Of a DNA stretch of 64,000 bases, positions 1 through 9,694 are shown piece after piece. The translations under genes and the position numbers were made by a program. Positions within the stretch are counted from its first letter, which is position 1; each line of letters starts with the position of its first letter. The DNA comes from Lactarius indigo (taxonomy: Eukaryota > Basidiomycota > Agaricomycetes > Russulales > Russulaceae). The notes beneath the pieces were generated by a model that saw nothing but the letters and a program-made list of their open reading frames with translations, ran no database searches and was not told the DNA's origin. The stretch spans positions 620,001-684,000 of the forward strand of contig JAFKAC010000012.1 in assembly GCA_025766275.1 (NCBI GenBank), read 5' to 3'.

Positions 1-628
1 CGCCTCAACTCTTTCGTTGCAATCCCAAAGATCGTAAGCACCTCCATCATTATCTTCGTGCTTATGTTTGTCATCGCCGCCGTCGGTGTCACCTCTGTGT
101 AAGTTTCGAGCCGGTTGAAAAAAAATCCGATGCGTTCGAAGAGCTCTGCGAGAGTATCTTTGCTGGCCGCAACATCCTTAGCTACCTATAAGACCTTCAA
201 CATCAGGACAATCGGCCTAAAGAATAGATAGGGTACTCACTAAAAGGAAGATACCGATGCCTGCGAAGATCGCTTTCGCAGGGGAAAACACCTACAGAAT
301 ATAGATCAGAGAGGTCCAAATTTGGTCAAATGTCGATACTTACCAGACCGACGCCCTCGGAGACGGCGGCAGAAAATGCGTACAGGACGTTCACGGTCGG
401 GATCAGCCACTTTGTCAATCGGTCATCGCCACTGTGAGCTTGGTCGAATTCGCGAACTTGGTCTTGAAGAATGGCAAGGATAGCACTAGTTGAGTGGCAT
501 GATTGTAACTGGGAGGCGAGTGGGTGCGCGATAAGATCTTTCTTTGTCTGCTTTTGGTACGATTTCAAGGCGGCATCGAAAATGACCTGGAAGCGTGAGG
601 AAGCTGCTGTGGAAGCCGCCTGGGACAT
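1..628 (-). CDS. STAND (NLR-like) protein, N-terminal Goodbye domain, copy 1 (3' part beyond left edge)
   Basis: This is the 5' end of a gene read leftwards off the window. Exons are 628-344, 291-241 and 185 to the edge, joined by introns with GTAAGT and GTGAGT donors and CTGTAG and TATAG acceptors. The protein starts MSQAAS and carries the fungal STAND N-terminal (Goodbye) signature, including FDAALKSYQKQT, HPLASQLQSC and DRLTKWLIPTVNVLYAFSA. In this family the domain precedes a NACHT ATPase and is thought to act as an effector or adaptor in non-self recognition. The same exon structure, including a 51-nt second exon, occurs in the complete copy at 3115-6708, so the two are duplicates. A longer in-frame start at 712 is possible, but MSQ matches the second copy. 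What lies downstream cannot be seen. Confidence 0.85.
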
Positions 629-1032
629 AGGAAAAGTGGCAACTGTGGAGGAATCGAGGATGATCTTGATCTGTGTATAGGTGAGGGTAGGGAGACTGCG
701 GATGGCGTGCATCGCCTCGTAAGTTAGTCAACCGGTCAAGCTTCCTAACTCGGCGCCAGTGAGCGCCAATACATGCGCATGAATGATAGACACCTCAGGA
801 TAAGAATGTAATATCTATGAGCCTGGGTACAAACTCATGTGGGACGCTTCGTTCCTCGTATAAGAACCGGTCCTCGATAGCTTGGAACCGCGTACACTGG
901 CGGGTTCGTGACCGAGCGATGCAGTGAACTCACCATCTCACTGTCGGCCCGCCCACCCGTCGAGACTGCGACTGAGCGCCGCAGAAGGAGACTCCCGCTT
1001 ACGTCGCGTTCACTCCGATCCGGCCACCAGCG
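629..1032. other. intergenic, no gene seen
   Basis: This is the upstream region of the leftward STAND gene and of the rightward LCB1 relic. Short open frames here have no recognisable content. It presumably holds the STAND promoter; no clear TATA box was identified. Confidence 0.4.
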
Positions 1033-2702
1033 ATGTCTTCAGCCTCCGCCCTCGAGCCTCTCTTCGTATTTCTATCCTATGCTCTTTTACGAGCGGGGTC
1101 TTTTTATTAAAAAAAACGAGATACCTTGGTCCCATGTCGTTGCTCGCTACGTCAACTCTTCCCACCTGAACAACCCCAGTCGCACTTCTTGGCCCTCTTC
1201 GCCATTCGCACCCCCTTCAGCCCCGTACCCGTGCATATAACGGCGAAATGTACTTTATTCAGTTTTCTGGAAGGGTTTGTCCATTGAGTAACCTTCTGCT
1301 GACCCACACTGACCCACTTTCGACGCGACAGGAGGTCGACGAACTCGTGGATGAATGGACACCATAACCCCTAGGTTCCCCGCTCATCCCAGAAGAGCAT
1401 TCCGATATTGCGTCCATACCCATCATCTCTGGTGCAAACGGGCTGGCCGTAACTCACCAACACGGGTAAGCAAGTTGTCAACGTTGCGAGCCACAACTTC
1501 ACGGGTCTCAGTGGCAATGAAACTATCAAAGTGCGCGCAATAGAGACGCCTCCGAAAACGTGGTTTTGGTAGCTGTGGCCCTCCTGGGTTCTACGGTACT
1601 ATTGGTGCGTTCCTGTGCTATTGATGCGCTCTTTCTCTGATTGACAATTTCGGTTTGGAGATGTCCACATGGACTTTGAGCGCGACATCTCCGCCTTTGC
1701 AAAGCGTGGCGACATCATTGTCGCCGACCGGGGTATCAATCTTGTTGTCCAGAAGGGCTTGCATCTTTCGCGTTCTACGATTCGCAGGTTCGATCACAAC
1801 GATCTGAAGAGCCTCGAAGATGTACTCTTAAGCGTCGAGAAAGAACGTCGAAAACGTCGCGGACCTGTCACAAGGCGATTCATTGTCACCGAGGGCGTCT
1901 CTGAGAAGGATGGGGCCATGGTTGATTTACCTAAAGTGGTAAGTTGTGCGTGACCAGTCACAGTGCCGTTGCATTCTGATTTCGGTACAGTAGGCAGAAC
2001 CGGACGCAGTTTCACGGAACGGCATAACGTCGGTATGCGTCTCCTTTGTTTCGCTTTGTCGTGTGTTGGCTCAACTCAACCGCAAAGACCATGCAAACAG
2101 AAATGATCTCGGATCAGTTGCCAACGGGCTCAACTCGTCGGGGGGTTTCTGCGCGGGTTCACATATCGTCGTTGATCATCAGCACATCAAAAGCACCTCC
2201 TTCGTATTCTCCGCAGCGGCCCCGGCGCTCCTTGCGGTCTCCGCCTCAGAAGATATCAACATCCTGCAGAACACACCATTGATCCTGAGCACCCTGCAGG
2301 GGAACGTGCACGCGATCCGAGCTTTTCTTGACCGGGTCGAGGCGAGCTCCATCCTCTCGCATGCCGCTTCCCCGATCATTCATATCCACCTACGTTCTGC
2401 GGCGACGCTTTCTGCGTCCACACCCGCGCCTGTGAAACCGCCGAACCCTGCGACACCTGCGCTGCGGGATGCGCCTTCGTTCGATATAGCGGGCGAGGAG
2501 TACCTGCTGCATGACATCAGGGACGAGACACTTGCGCATGATGTATGGATCACGCGCACGCGCCGGCTGCGCGGGCAGGAGCTCGTTGAGGCACGTCCGA
2601 GCACCCGCCTCACTGTCACGGCGGCCCTGTCGCGCAAGGTGTGCGAACGCGTTGTTGGCGTCGTCAGCCGCCGTAGCGAAGGTGCTGACGAAGCGCAAAT
2701 AA
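1033..2702 (+). pseudogene. LCB1: serine palmitoyltransferase subunit 1 (LCB1/SPTLC1-like) pseudogene
   Basis: Serine palmitoyltransferase makes the first sphingolipid long-chain base in the ER; LCB1 is the subunit without the PLP lysine. The start MSSASALEPLFVFLSYALL is at 1033. Fragments then follow in order but in different frames: HVVARYVNSSH, QEVDELVDEW, NVASHNFTGLSGNE, RGDIIVADRG, DHNDLKSLEDVLLSVEKER, RFIVTEGVSEKDGAMVDLPK, VGRTGRSFTERHNV, then a long open C-terminal part at 2063-2700 with GSHIVVDHQ and the late motif RTRRLRGQELVEARPS. Breaks: a stop soon after residue 25; frame shifts near 1190 and 1545; loss of about 20 residues between MDFERDIS and AFAKRGD; loss of the segment before VGRTGR; and a terminal shift near 2668 that puts the end AKVLTKRK in another frame. 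Introns are retained (for example after 1939), so this is a decayed DNA duplicate and not a processed copy. Confidence 0.85.
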
Positions 2703-3114
2703 GCGCGCCTGCTTCCCCAACGCGCCGATCTGGAGCTCTTCCATTATTTTTTTGCCTTATTATTTCCCACCCGTTATAGTTTATATCTGTCGCCTCAGGT
2801 AGAACGCTATAGTATCCTTATTATAGTAATACACGCTTGCGGTTAGGCATCAACTCGGAAAGATTGGACGCTTGTTACTAAGTTGTGTCGATATGCAACT
2901 CGTGCTTCACCGCATGGGGTCGAATGCCGACTTCCTCAGGGTATATATAGCTCGCGGGATATCGAAAACAGACTCGTGGGTATTCTGTGGGGTTCGACAA
3001 CCCATCAACTCCTCAACATTGCCAACTCCGGCTTTGTCTAGCGGTTACACAAACAATTCTGATATTACAGTAATAGATATCTGCGTCTCGGTAGCTAAAA
3101 CAAGGACACATAAG
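2703..3114. other. intergenic, no gene seen
   Basis: This is AT-richer sequence between the LCB1 relic and the 3' end of the convergent STAND gene. An open frame at 2872-3144 shows no recognisable domain and overlaps the STAND terminus. The 3' untranslated region of the STAND gene must lie here. Confidence 0.4.
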
Positions 3115-6100
3115 CTATGGCTGAGCCACAGAACCATGTTCTAACAGTAGTTTCCTCATTTCATCGTGTCCTTTAGATGAGGCCACTTGGAATGGCGTCC
3201 TGCCTTCCCCGTCCCTCTCATCGACGTTCGCTCCGTGGCTGAGTAGCAATCGAGCGACCTCGAGTGACCCCTTGGACGAGGCTTGATGTAGCGGAGTCGA
3301 CTGATTGTTGTCACATACATTTGGGTCCGCCCCGTGTTCCAGTAGTCGCTGCACCACGTCGACCGCCCCCCAGAAATGACCATTTGTGGATATGGTGCGG
3401 TATAACGGAGTTTCGCCTTGGTGACACCGCGAGTTGATGTCTGCATTGTGTTCGAGCAGCATTTGGACTGCCTCGCGTTGAATATTGGCTGCCGCCACGA
3501 GCAGTGATGTCCGCCCGTTATTTCTCCGAGCATTTGAATCTGCGCCATGATTGAGTAGCCACCGCATGATGTCGACGCGTCCGTTGATTGACGCAGTAAA
3601 TAATGGAGTTCTCTCTTCGTCACCTCGGACATCCACGACCGCACCATGCTTGCGGAGTAAATTCGCGAGACCGAAGTGTCCCTTGTGCAACGCTGCCGGA
3701 AGCGGGGCTAATAGGCAACCACCACCTGCATTTACTTGTTCGGGGTGCTTCACGATAAGACGTTCTGCCAGGTCATCAAGTCCACAGAATGCGGCATAGT
3801 AAAGTGGGGAACCAACACCCTCTGACTGCGTACGCGAGAAATAGTACCAGTCTTCGTCGATGTCGTGCACCCGGAGCCACGCTGCGAAATGCGGTTTCGA
3901 GCTGTCAAATAGGTCATCCATCCCATTCTGTACACGTGGTGACACCTTCTCGAATCGTGCGTGGTCCACCCAGTGTCGGGCAGCGTATTCGACCAGGGGA
4001 AACACATCGGCATCGGCATCTTCGTCAAGTCGGAGTAGCGTCCCCAAGCACGCCTGCGCCAGGATAGTATGCGCGGCCTCGAGATCGATATGAAATCGTG
4101 AAACATCGCCTTGAGATTGCGCCAAACGAGTCGACGTCAGGTATTCCTTCACCGAAAAGTGCGAGAATTGCACCACCCGCGAACCACCGCTAGCGACGAT
4201 GGCGATCAAACTTGAACATGTCGAAAGTACAGCTTCCTCTTGATCATCCCACCGCCAGTCCTCCTTCAATTTCGGAATCCCTGAGCTTGACATTTGAAAA
4301 TCGAATGCCAGTAGTTCCGCGAGTTCCTCGACTCGAAGTGGTCGGACAGCTACAGCAAGGCATTGTAACAGACGATGGGCGTTATCCTTTTGAGCCTTAT
4401 TGATGCCCCTCAATATCCGCTCGTATGTCTCGTCCAGGGACTCGGGCAACTCGTTGAGAAATTGGCGAAGGTTCTGGGGGAAGCAATGTCGCAGGGCGTC
4501 TAACTGACAAAACACCCATCTGAACCTGCACAACCGTGACAACATAAGAAACAGCTGTTAGCGTGGAATAGTCTGATGCTCTCACATTCCGTCAGATCTT
4601 TCTGTCAGCGTCTCAATGACAAGCTTTTTATCATCTGCTCTCCATCTCTTCATCGCCGTACTCGGAGAGGAGTTGACGACACTTTGGACGTAGTTGGCGA
4701 TGTCCGATGTTTGTCCACTTTCGTCATGCAGGGAAACCGAATGAGACGCCAGCGGGTCGAGGACAGCTCGGATGTCGACCTCTGGACGACTTGTCGCGCA
4801 AATGTGAAGCCCTTGGAGGCGAAGGTCGACGAGTTCCTTCACGAGTTGGAGGACCTCGTCGCGAGGAGACGGAAACCCGGACGAGTCTGGACATTCGTCG
4901 AGCGCATCCAAGACGATGAAAACTTGGCCCTGTCCCGGTAGTCTCAGCATGTCTTTTAGACTTCCTTTCAAAATGTCGTCACTCGGCTGTCGAGTGCCGT
5001 CTTCATGTGTCTTGTAAACGCGGTGGAGAATGTCACAGCAAGGACTAGAGCGAGTGGAAAGTTGGGATGCGAGAGAAAGCAGCAGGTCGTGACAGCTTTG
5101 CTTGCTGAGATCCTTGAAGTCGAAGTAAAAGTAGGCCATGATGGCTAATCCAGCTTCGCATACAGCCGTGATGTCTTGAACGATGGAGGAACTGACGGAA
5201 ATAAGTTCGGAAACGAAAGCAGGCTCAGAACAACATACCAGATAACGCTTTTCCCAGAGCCCGCTACCAAAATTCGAGTCTGTCAGTAAGCGCAAGCGTC
5301 AATAATTCTGAGAAGCGCACGCTTTCCGTGGATCCACAAGAGCGAGCCAGTAGACTTCCATTCGACGAAGATGTTGCCTTGGAAGAACCAAACAGCTGTT
5401 CCCTTGTGTTGAGCCTTGTGTGCAATGTTGTGGTTTGTGGACGGATCTGCGGGAGAGAGCCAGGCTCGTAGGAGTTGTTTTATCTGGTTCCCTATGAGTA
5501 GGTTTAAGCGCGAGCAGTGGGCGACGACTAGGCTAGGAGATGGCGAACATTTAATCTCATCTACGCTGTTCGCCGTCTGTTGGATGATTGATTTTGCTTC
5601 CGTCGCCACCAGTCTTGCCTCCTTGCCATCTGGAAGTAAAAATGTTAGAAGGGATCGGTGACCGGCTAGACGCGCGTCGCGCACCGTCAATGACTACTTG
5701 GACCTTTTCATCAATGCATTGCACTCTGTCACCTACATCTTCCACTTTGCCGTCCACGTCGTCTACTTTGTCGCCAATGTCATCTACTTTGTCGCCAATG
5801 TCGTCTACTTTGTCGCCAATGTCTTCTACGTTGCCGCCGATCTCTTCGACCTTGTCGTCGATGCTCTCCACTTTACCGTCGACTACTTTCACGTCGTCGT
5901 GGACAATGTGTCATCTTCAGCACCTCCGCAAGCGCCATTCGGGCCTCTTCTTGCGTCAATCGGTCTAGCTTCTTGACTGCGTCCTCCAGGTCAGTCCTTC
6001 CGGTCAATTTCTTCAGGAACTTTTCTATGCGGACTTCAGTAGAGACTAACAGACGGCCAATCGGAAACTTACTGGCTGATCCTCGTCTTAGCTCTTTCGT

Positions 6101-6708
6101 TGCAATCCCAAAGATCGTAAGTACTTCCACCATGATCTCCGTGATTATGTTTGTCATCGCAGCAGTCGGTGTCAACTCTGTATAAGTTTCGAGTCGTTTG
6201 AAAAAGAATCCTATACGTTCGAAGAGCTCTGCAAGAGCGTCTTTGCTCGCAGCAACGTCCTTGGCAGCCTATAAGACCCCAGCATCAGAACAGTCTGCGT
6301 AAGGAATAGATAGGATACTTGCTAAAAGAAAGACACCGATGCCCGCAAAGATTACTTTCGCAGGTGAAAACACCTACAAAAAAGATCAGAGGTTTCCATT
6401 AGCTCGATGTCGAGACTTACCAGACCGACGCCCTCAGAGACAGCGGCTGAAAAAGCATACAGGACGTTCACGGTCGGAATCAACCACTTTGTCAACCTCT
6501 CATCGTCACCACGAGCTTGATCAAATTCTCGGACTTGGTCTTGAAGCACGGCAAGGATAGCGCCAGTCGAGTCGCATGATTGTAACTGGGAGGCGAGAGG
6601 ATGTGCGGCAAGGTCCGTCTTTGTCTGCTTTTGGTACGATTTCAAGGCAGCATTGAAAATATCTTGGAAGCGCGAGGAAGCTGAAGCTGCGGCGGTCGTC
6701 TGAGACAT
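3115..6708 (-). CDS. STAND NLR-like protein: Goodbye domain, coiled coil, NACHT ATPase, ankyrin repeats (one frameshift)
   Basis: Nine exons fit: 6708-6421, 6373-6323, 6268-6073, 6024-5685, 5629-5549, 5491-5321, 5263-5239, 5191-4586 and 4525-3115. They give about 1,056 codons if one extra base near 5915 is ignored; the exon sum is one more than a multiple of three, and the frame changes between ...LKMTH and VHDDVKVVDG. Order of domains: Goodbye domain (exons 1-4); a heptad-rich stretch with repeats of DKVDDIG; NACHT with Walker A GKPGSGKS assembled across two introns and Walker B VFIVLDALDEC; a winged-helix-like segment; then about six ankyrin repeats (for example TPLHQASSKGSLEVARLLLSHGA). 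Such proteins are cytoplasmic signal-transducing NTPases, linked in fungi to heterokaryon incompatibility and innate-type recognition; that role is inferred from the family. Intron 2 has a GC donor (GCAAGT) where copy 1 has GTGAGT. With the frameshift this copy may be a recent pseudogene. Confidence 0.85.
5758..5835 (-). repeat. 21-bp coding minisatellite (heptad repeat) inside the STAND gene
   Basis: About three and a half near-identical 21-bp units encode DKVDDIG on the minus strand, within a longer region of diverged units. Seven residues per unit fits a coiled-coil heptad, so unit number can change without breaking frame or helix register. Confidence 0.8.
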
Positions 6709-7392
6709 AGGAGAAGCGGCGACTGTGGAGGAATCGGGGATGATCTGCGTACAAGCAAGAGTGGGAAAACCTGGCAGATGGCGGCGTACACCGCCTCGTG
6801 GTCAAGCGGCGCCTGCAAGTGTCAATGTCCAAGAAGGCGCATGATCGATAGACGCCTTGAGGATGACGTTACTTGCGCCTGAATGAGATCGGGATACCAA
6901 TGAGCGCCGGGTGTGGACGCACGACGTTTACTCGTTCTTCAACGAGGAATGCGTCTGAGTCCTCGATAGTTTGGAATCACATCGTATCCGAGTCCGAGTC
7001 CAAGCCCGTGACCGGATGATCGGCCGCGGCACCTGCTATCCTATGAAACCCGGGCCACAACACCGATTATACGCCCTCCCTCCTCCGAGTCGCTGGCCAA
7101 GGTAGTCCTGACTCTGTTCACCCCGGGACAGCTTCTCATTACCACCGTCACTGTCCGTGATACCCCACTCCCCCACCCTCTCTTCATATATACTCTCTTT
7201 GTGTGCCAACGCATGGTATACCCATATTCGCACTCTCCCATGGCCTACTGCAATGACCCAACGCGCGACATTCCAGGCCTGACGGGTAGAGTTATCACTG
7301 CCACTGGAACAAATTAACTATTTCGAGTACTCCCTCACACACCCTCCACACATATACTGAGATTCTCACAGATCTACCTACACACAGAGAGC
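6709..7392. other. intergenic, upstream of the STAND gene
   Basis: No convincing coding frame was seen. This should contain the STAND promoter (read leftwards) and the 5' side of the unidentified plus-strand locus. The overlapping open frames at 7036-7241 have no recognisable content. Confidence 0.35.
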
Positions 7393-8548
7393 TTGGGCAT
7401 CGGTTTCCGCGCCGCAAAGCAACTCTATGCGTGTGTGGGCGGGACAGTCTACCCGGCCTGCTGGAGCGAAGTGCGCGTACACGCAGCGATGGCGGAGGTC
7501 GAAGGGGAGGTAGGGACCGTGCAAGTTGTTCGCGGACCGCTGGTCCTGGCGTTACAACATGTCACCTTGCTTGACAAGGTCTCATGGCAGGTCGAAATTC
7601 TCTGGCAATCACAAACACTTGCAAACGATCCAATATTACGTAATCCAAACTCCTTTTTTTTGGTCTTTATGAGGCTTGACGGACATGAGGTCGACGACCT
7701 GACCAGTCCATTGTTCATTCTCGAACAGTTACCAGGGCCTGGTGAGTACATTCTTTGTCAACGGATTTTGTGGGAACTAAATTGTATAGCCAAATACCGA
7801 CGCTGTTATCGCTGACAATTGTGCTGCATAAATGAAATGAGAGAGCTCTGCAACATTGGCTCCGGCCGTTCCGATGGGAGTGGGATGTAAAGGAAGACAA
7901 GATCTCATAACATAATTCCTGCCGAAACACAAGCAAGGTTACAGTCGACAAAGTCGACACCTAGTGACCAAGGCTGCCGTGGATGAGTTCGTGCGGCGCG
8001 AGGAGAGACCGAATGCCATGAGTGCGTCGCAGTCCTCCTATTCCTTCCAATTTTTTTTTTCTGAAGTTTGTGTTTAACAGAGGTCAATAACGCTGGGAGG
8101 CTGTACGACCGCTACGGTCATGAGGGCGGACGAGTTTGGGCAGACGGTCAGGGCCAAGTGAGTCCCCCATTTCCGTCTGCATGTTCATGCCTGTACTATG
8201 GATAGGCCTAATGATGGTTGGCTATCCGTTTTTCTTGGTTCATGTTCACGCCGGCACTACTTCCACTGCCCAAGACCACCGCAAGTCAGTCAGGAAGCGA
8301 CATCCGCTTTGTGGTGGTCCAAACATTGCTTTGCTGTCCAGGTCAGCTCCAGAGCATACCTGTATTCCTCACCGGTGCTCAATTTTGGACAGTTGGATGG
8401 CTTCAACAATTATGGTACACTGGGCAGCGCTTGCTTCTGGCCCGAATTCCAAATTCATGCGTGTGAGTACCTGCGAGCGCAGGGAGGGAGCCTTCTAAGC
8501 TTCATCGGCAGGCATTTCAAAGTTGATGAACTTCTTTTGGGTACCTAG
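7393..8548 (+). other. unidentified, probably spliced plus-strand locus
   Basis: I do not recognise this gene. An open frame at 7393-7741 (ending ...LEQLPGPG) is followed by a good donor, GTGAGT, at 7742. Further exon-like stretches with consensus ends are about 7955-8032 (TKAAVDEFVRREERPNAMS) and about 8082-8158 (GRLYDRYGHEGGRVWADG, acceptor AACAG, donor GTGAGT), then open sequence at about 8320-8470 including LDGFNNYGTLGSACFWPEF. The third stretch looks superficially like the end of a DnaJ J-domain (YDRYGHEG), but no HPD motif or preceding helices are visible, so I do not call it DnaJ. Frames between the pieces are not reconciled. It may be a real gene with several introns or a decayed one. 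Confidence 0.3.
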
Positions 8549-8904
8549 GAAGTGCTATGATTAACGTGGATGGTTCACCTAGGGAGTCAATCGGTATGCT
8601 CTCCTCTATCTTGAGCGCAAGAATGACACGCTGACGAGATGTACTATACATTCGCTTCACAGATATGCTGGAAGGATACAGTCCATTGTATTGTGAGTCT
8701 GTACATTACACTGATATCCCCAACAAAAAGTGCCTGAACAACGTGGCAACGAACCAAACCCTTCTTTTCCTTGTACCACCACCATCTCCTCAGAGCTAGT
8801 GCTGGTTCTAGTTTACTCGCTACTGAATACGACCACTAAACACTCCTGCCTGCTGTTGGGGAAACCGCCTGGGCCTAGCTCGTGACCTCCTTCAGCTCCT
8901 CACC
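8549..8904. other. intergenic, no gene seen
   Basis: No supported feature. It precedes the LINE ORF1 start and could contain its 5' untranslated region and promoter. Confidence 0.3.
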
Positions 8905-9210
8905 ATGGTGTCCGACACCAACTTTCCTCTCCCCCACCACAACTATTCTTCTCCTACCAAACTCACTGAACTTCCCCTCCCCATCGCTACACCCTCCACG
9001 GGCCCCTTGAATAATTCGGGGACCTACACCTCCACTACTCTAGGTCCCATCACCACCGATGGACATGGCCAACCCTGTCGAAGGGATGATGGGAACGCCC
9101 ACTGGGACCCTCTCGCCCCCATTATCATACCCTCCTCTTCCTCCCCTGCGGCTGGGCGATCCCCGCAGGACTCTGCCATGGGCTCACCAGAGTCCGAAGA
9201 AATCACCGCC
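8905..9210 (+). pseudogene. LINE ORF1 (gag-like), 5' segment cut off by the Ty3 nest
   Basis: The frame starts MVSDTNFPLP in a good context (CACCATGG) and runs 102 codons to the first base of the Ty3-1 LTR. Its low-complexity Pro/Ser/Thr-rich sequence fits the N terminus of basidiomycete Tad-like LINE ORF1 proteins. The continuation begins exactly at the other end of the nest (42558): SEEITA here and IPAIDSQALWD there join in frame if two or three bases at the junction are treated as target duplication. The link rests on position and frame, not on an alignment. Confidence 0.55.
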
Positions 9211-9664
9211 TGTAACGCCATCACGACGTCAGCTTGGCTTGAGCTTGTAAGGAGGCAACTATGACTTAGCTAATCATGCCAAAGGCATATGGCACGAAGG
9301 CAATGTCTAGATGTTCAAAGACACTAGTATCTCGTCGGCACTCTGTTCAATAGAGGCAAGACTACACAAGAAGGCAAGAAGACAGGAAGTGACGATTGAA
9401 GAAGACCAAGATGGCGTATCTTGATCTCCCACAGCTATCTTAAATACAAGAAGAGCAGGCTTTCAAGCGCTGCTATGAGTCACTGTAATGTAGCGTCCAA
9501 TGTATTGCATAAGTACCGCAATCCTAATACTACTACTACCTATACTAGGATCGAGTCATCCTTCAACGCCTAACTCCATTGTAAACTCCAAGTCCGTGAC
9601 TAATCTACCTTACCACCATAGTCACAACCGGTACAGTAAGGGTCCGATATGCGTAACCATAACA
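9211..9664 (-). repeat. Ty3-1 3' LTR
   Basis: 454 bp, TGTAAC...GTAACA on the plus strand. By eye it differs from the partner at 42104-42557 at about 17 positions, nearly all transitions and mostly at CpG. Confidence 0.9.
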
Positions 9665-9676
9665 TCACCCCCTTTT
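9665..9676 (-). promoter_or_regulatory. Ty3-1 polypurine tract (plus-strand DNA primer)
   Basis: On the minus strand AAAAGGGGGTGA directly precedes the 3' LTR. The same tract precedes the 3' LTRs of Ty3-4 and Ty3-2. Confidence 0.8.
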
Positions 9677-9694
9677 CAGCGTGAGACCCCAGAC

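Noticed and set aside
1951..1953. Small plus-strand gene at 1669-1953 as an independent protein
   Set aside because: Its residues are an internal LCB1 segment with the catalytic-fold neighbours missing, so it belongs to the pseudogene.
5758..5880. Regular short repeats that could suggest a CRISPR array
   Set aside because: The units are contiguous 21-bp coding heptads with no spacers, in a eukaryotic gene.
8082..8158. DnaJ J-domain exon (YDRYGHEG)
   Set aside because: Only the last turn of a J-domain is matched. There is no HPD motif or helix II upstream, and the neighbouring exon-like pieces do not look like a DnaJ protein.
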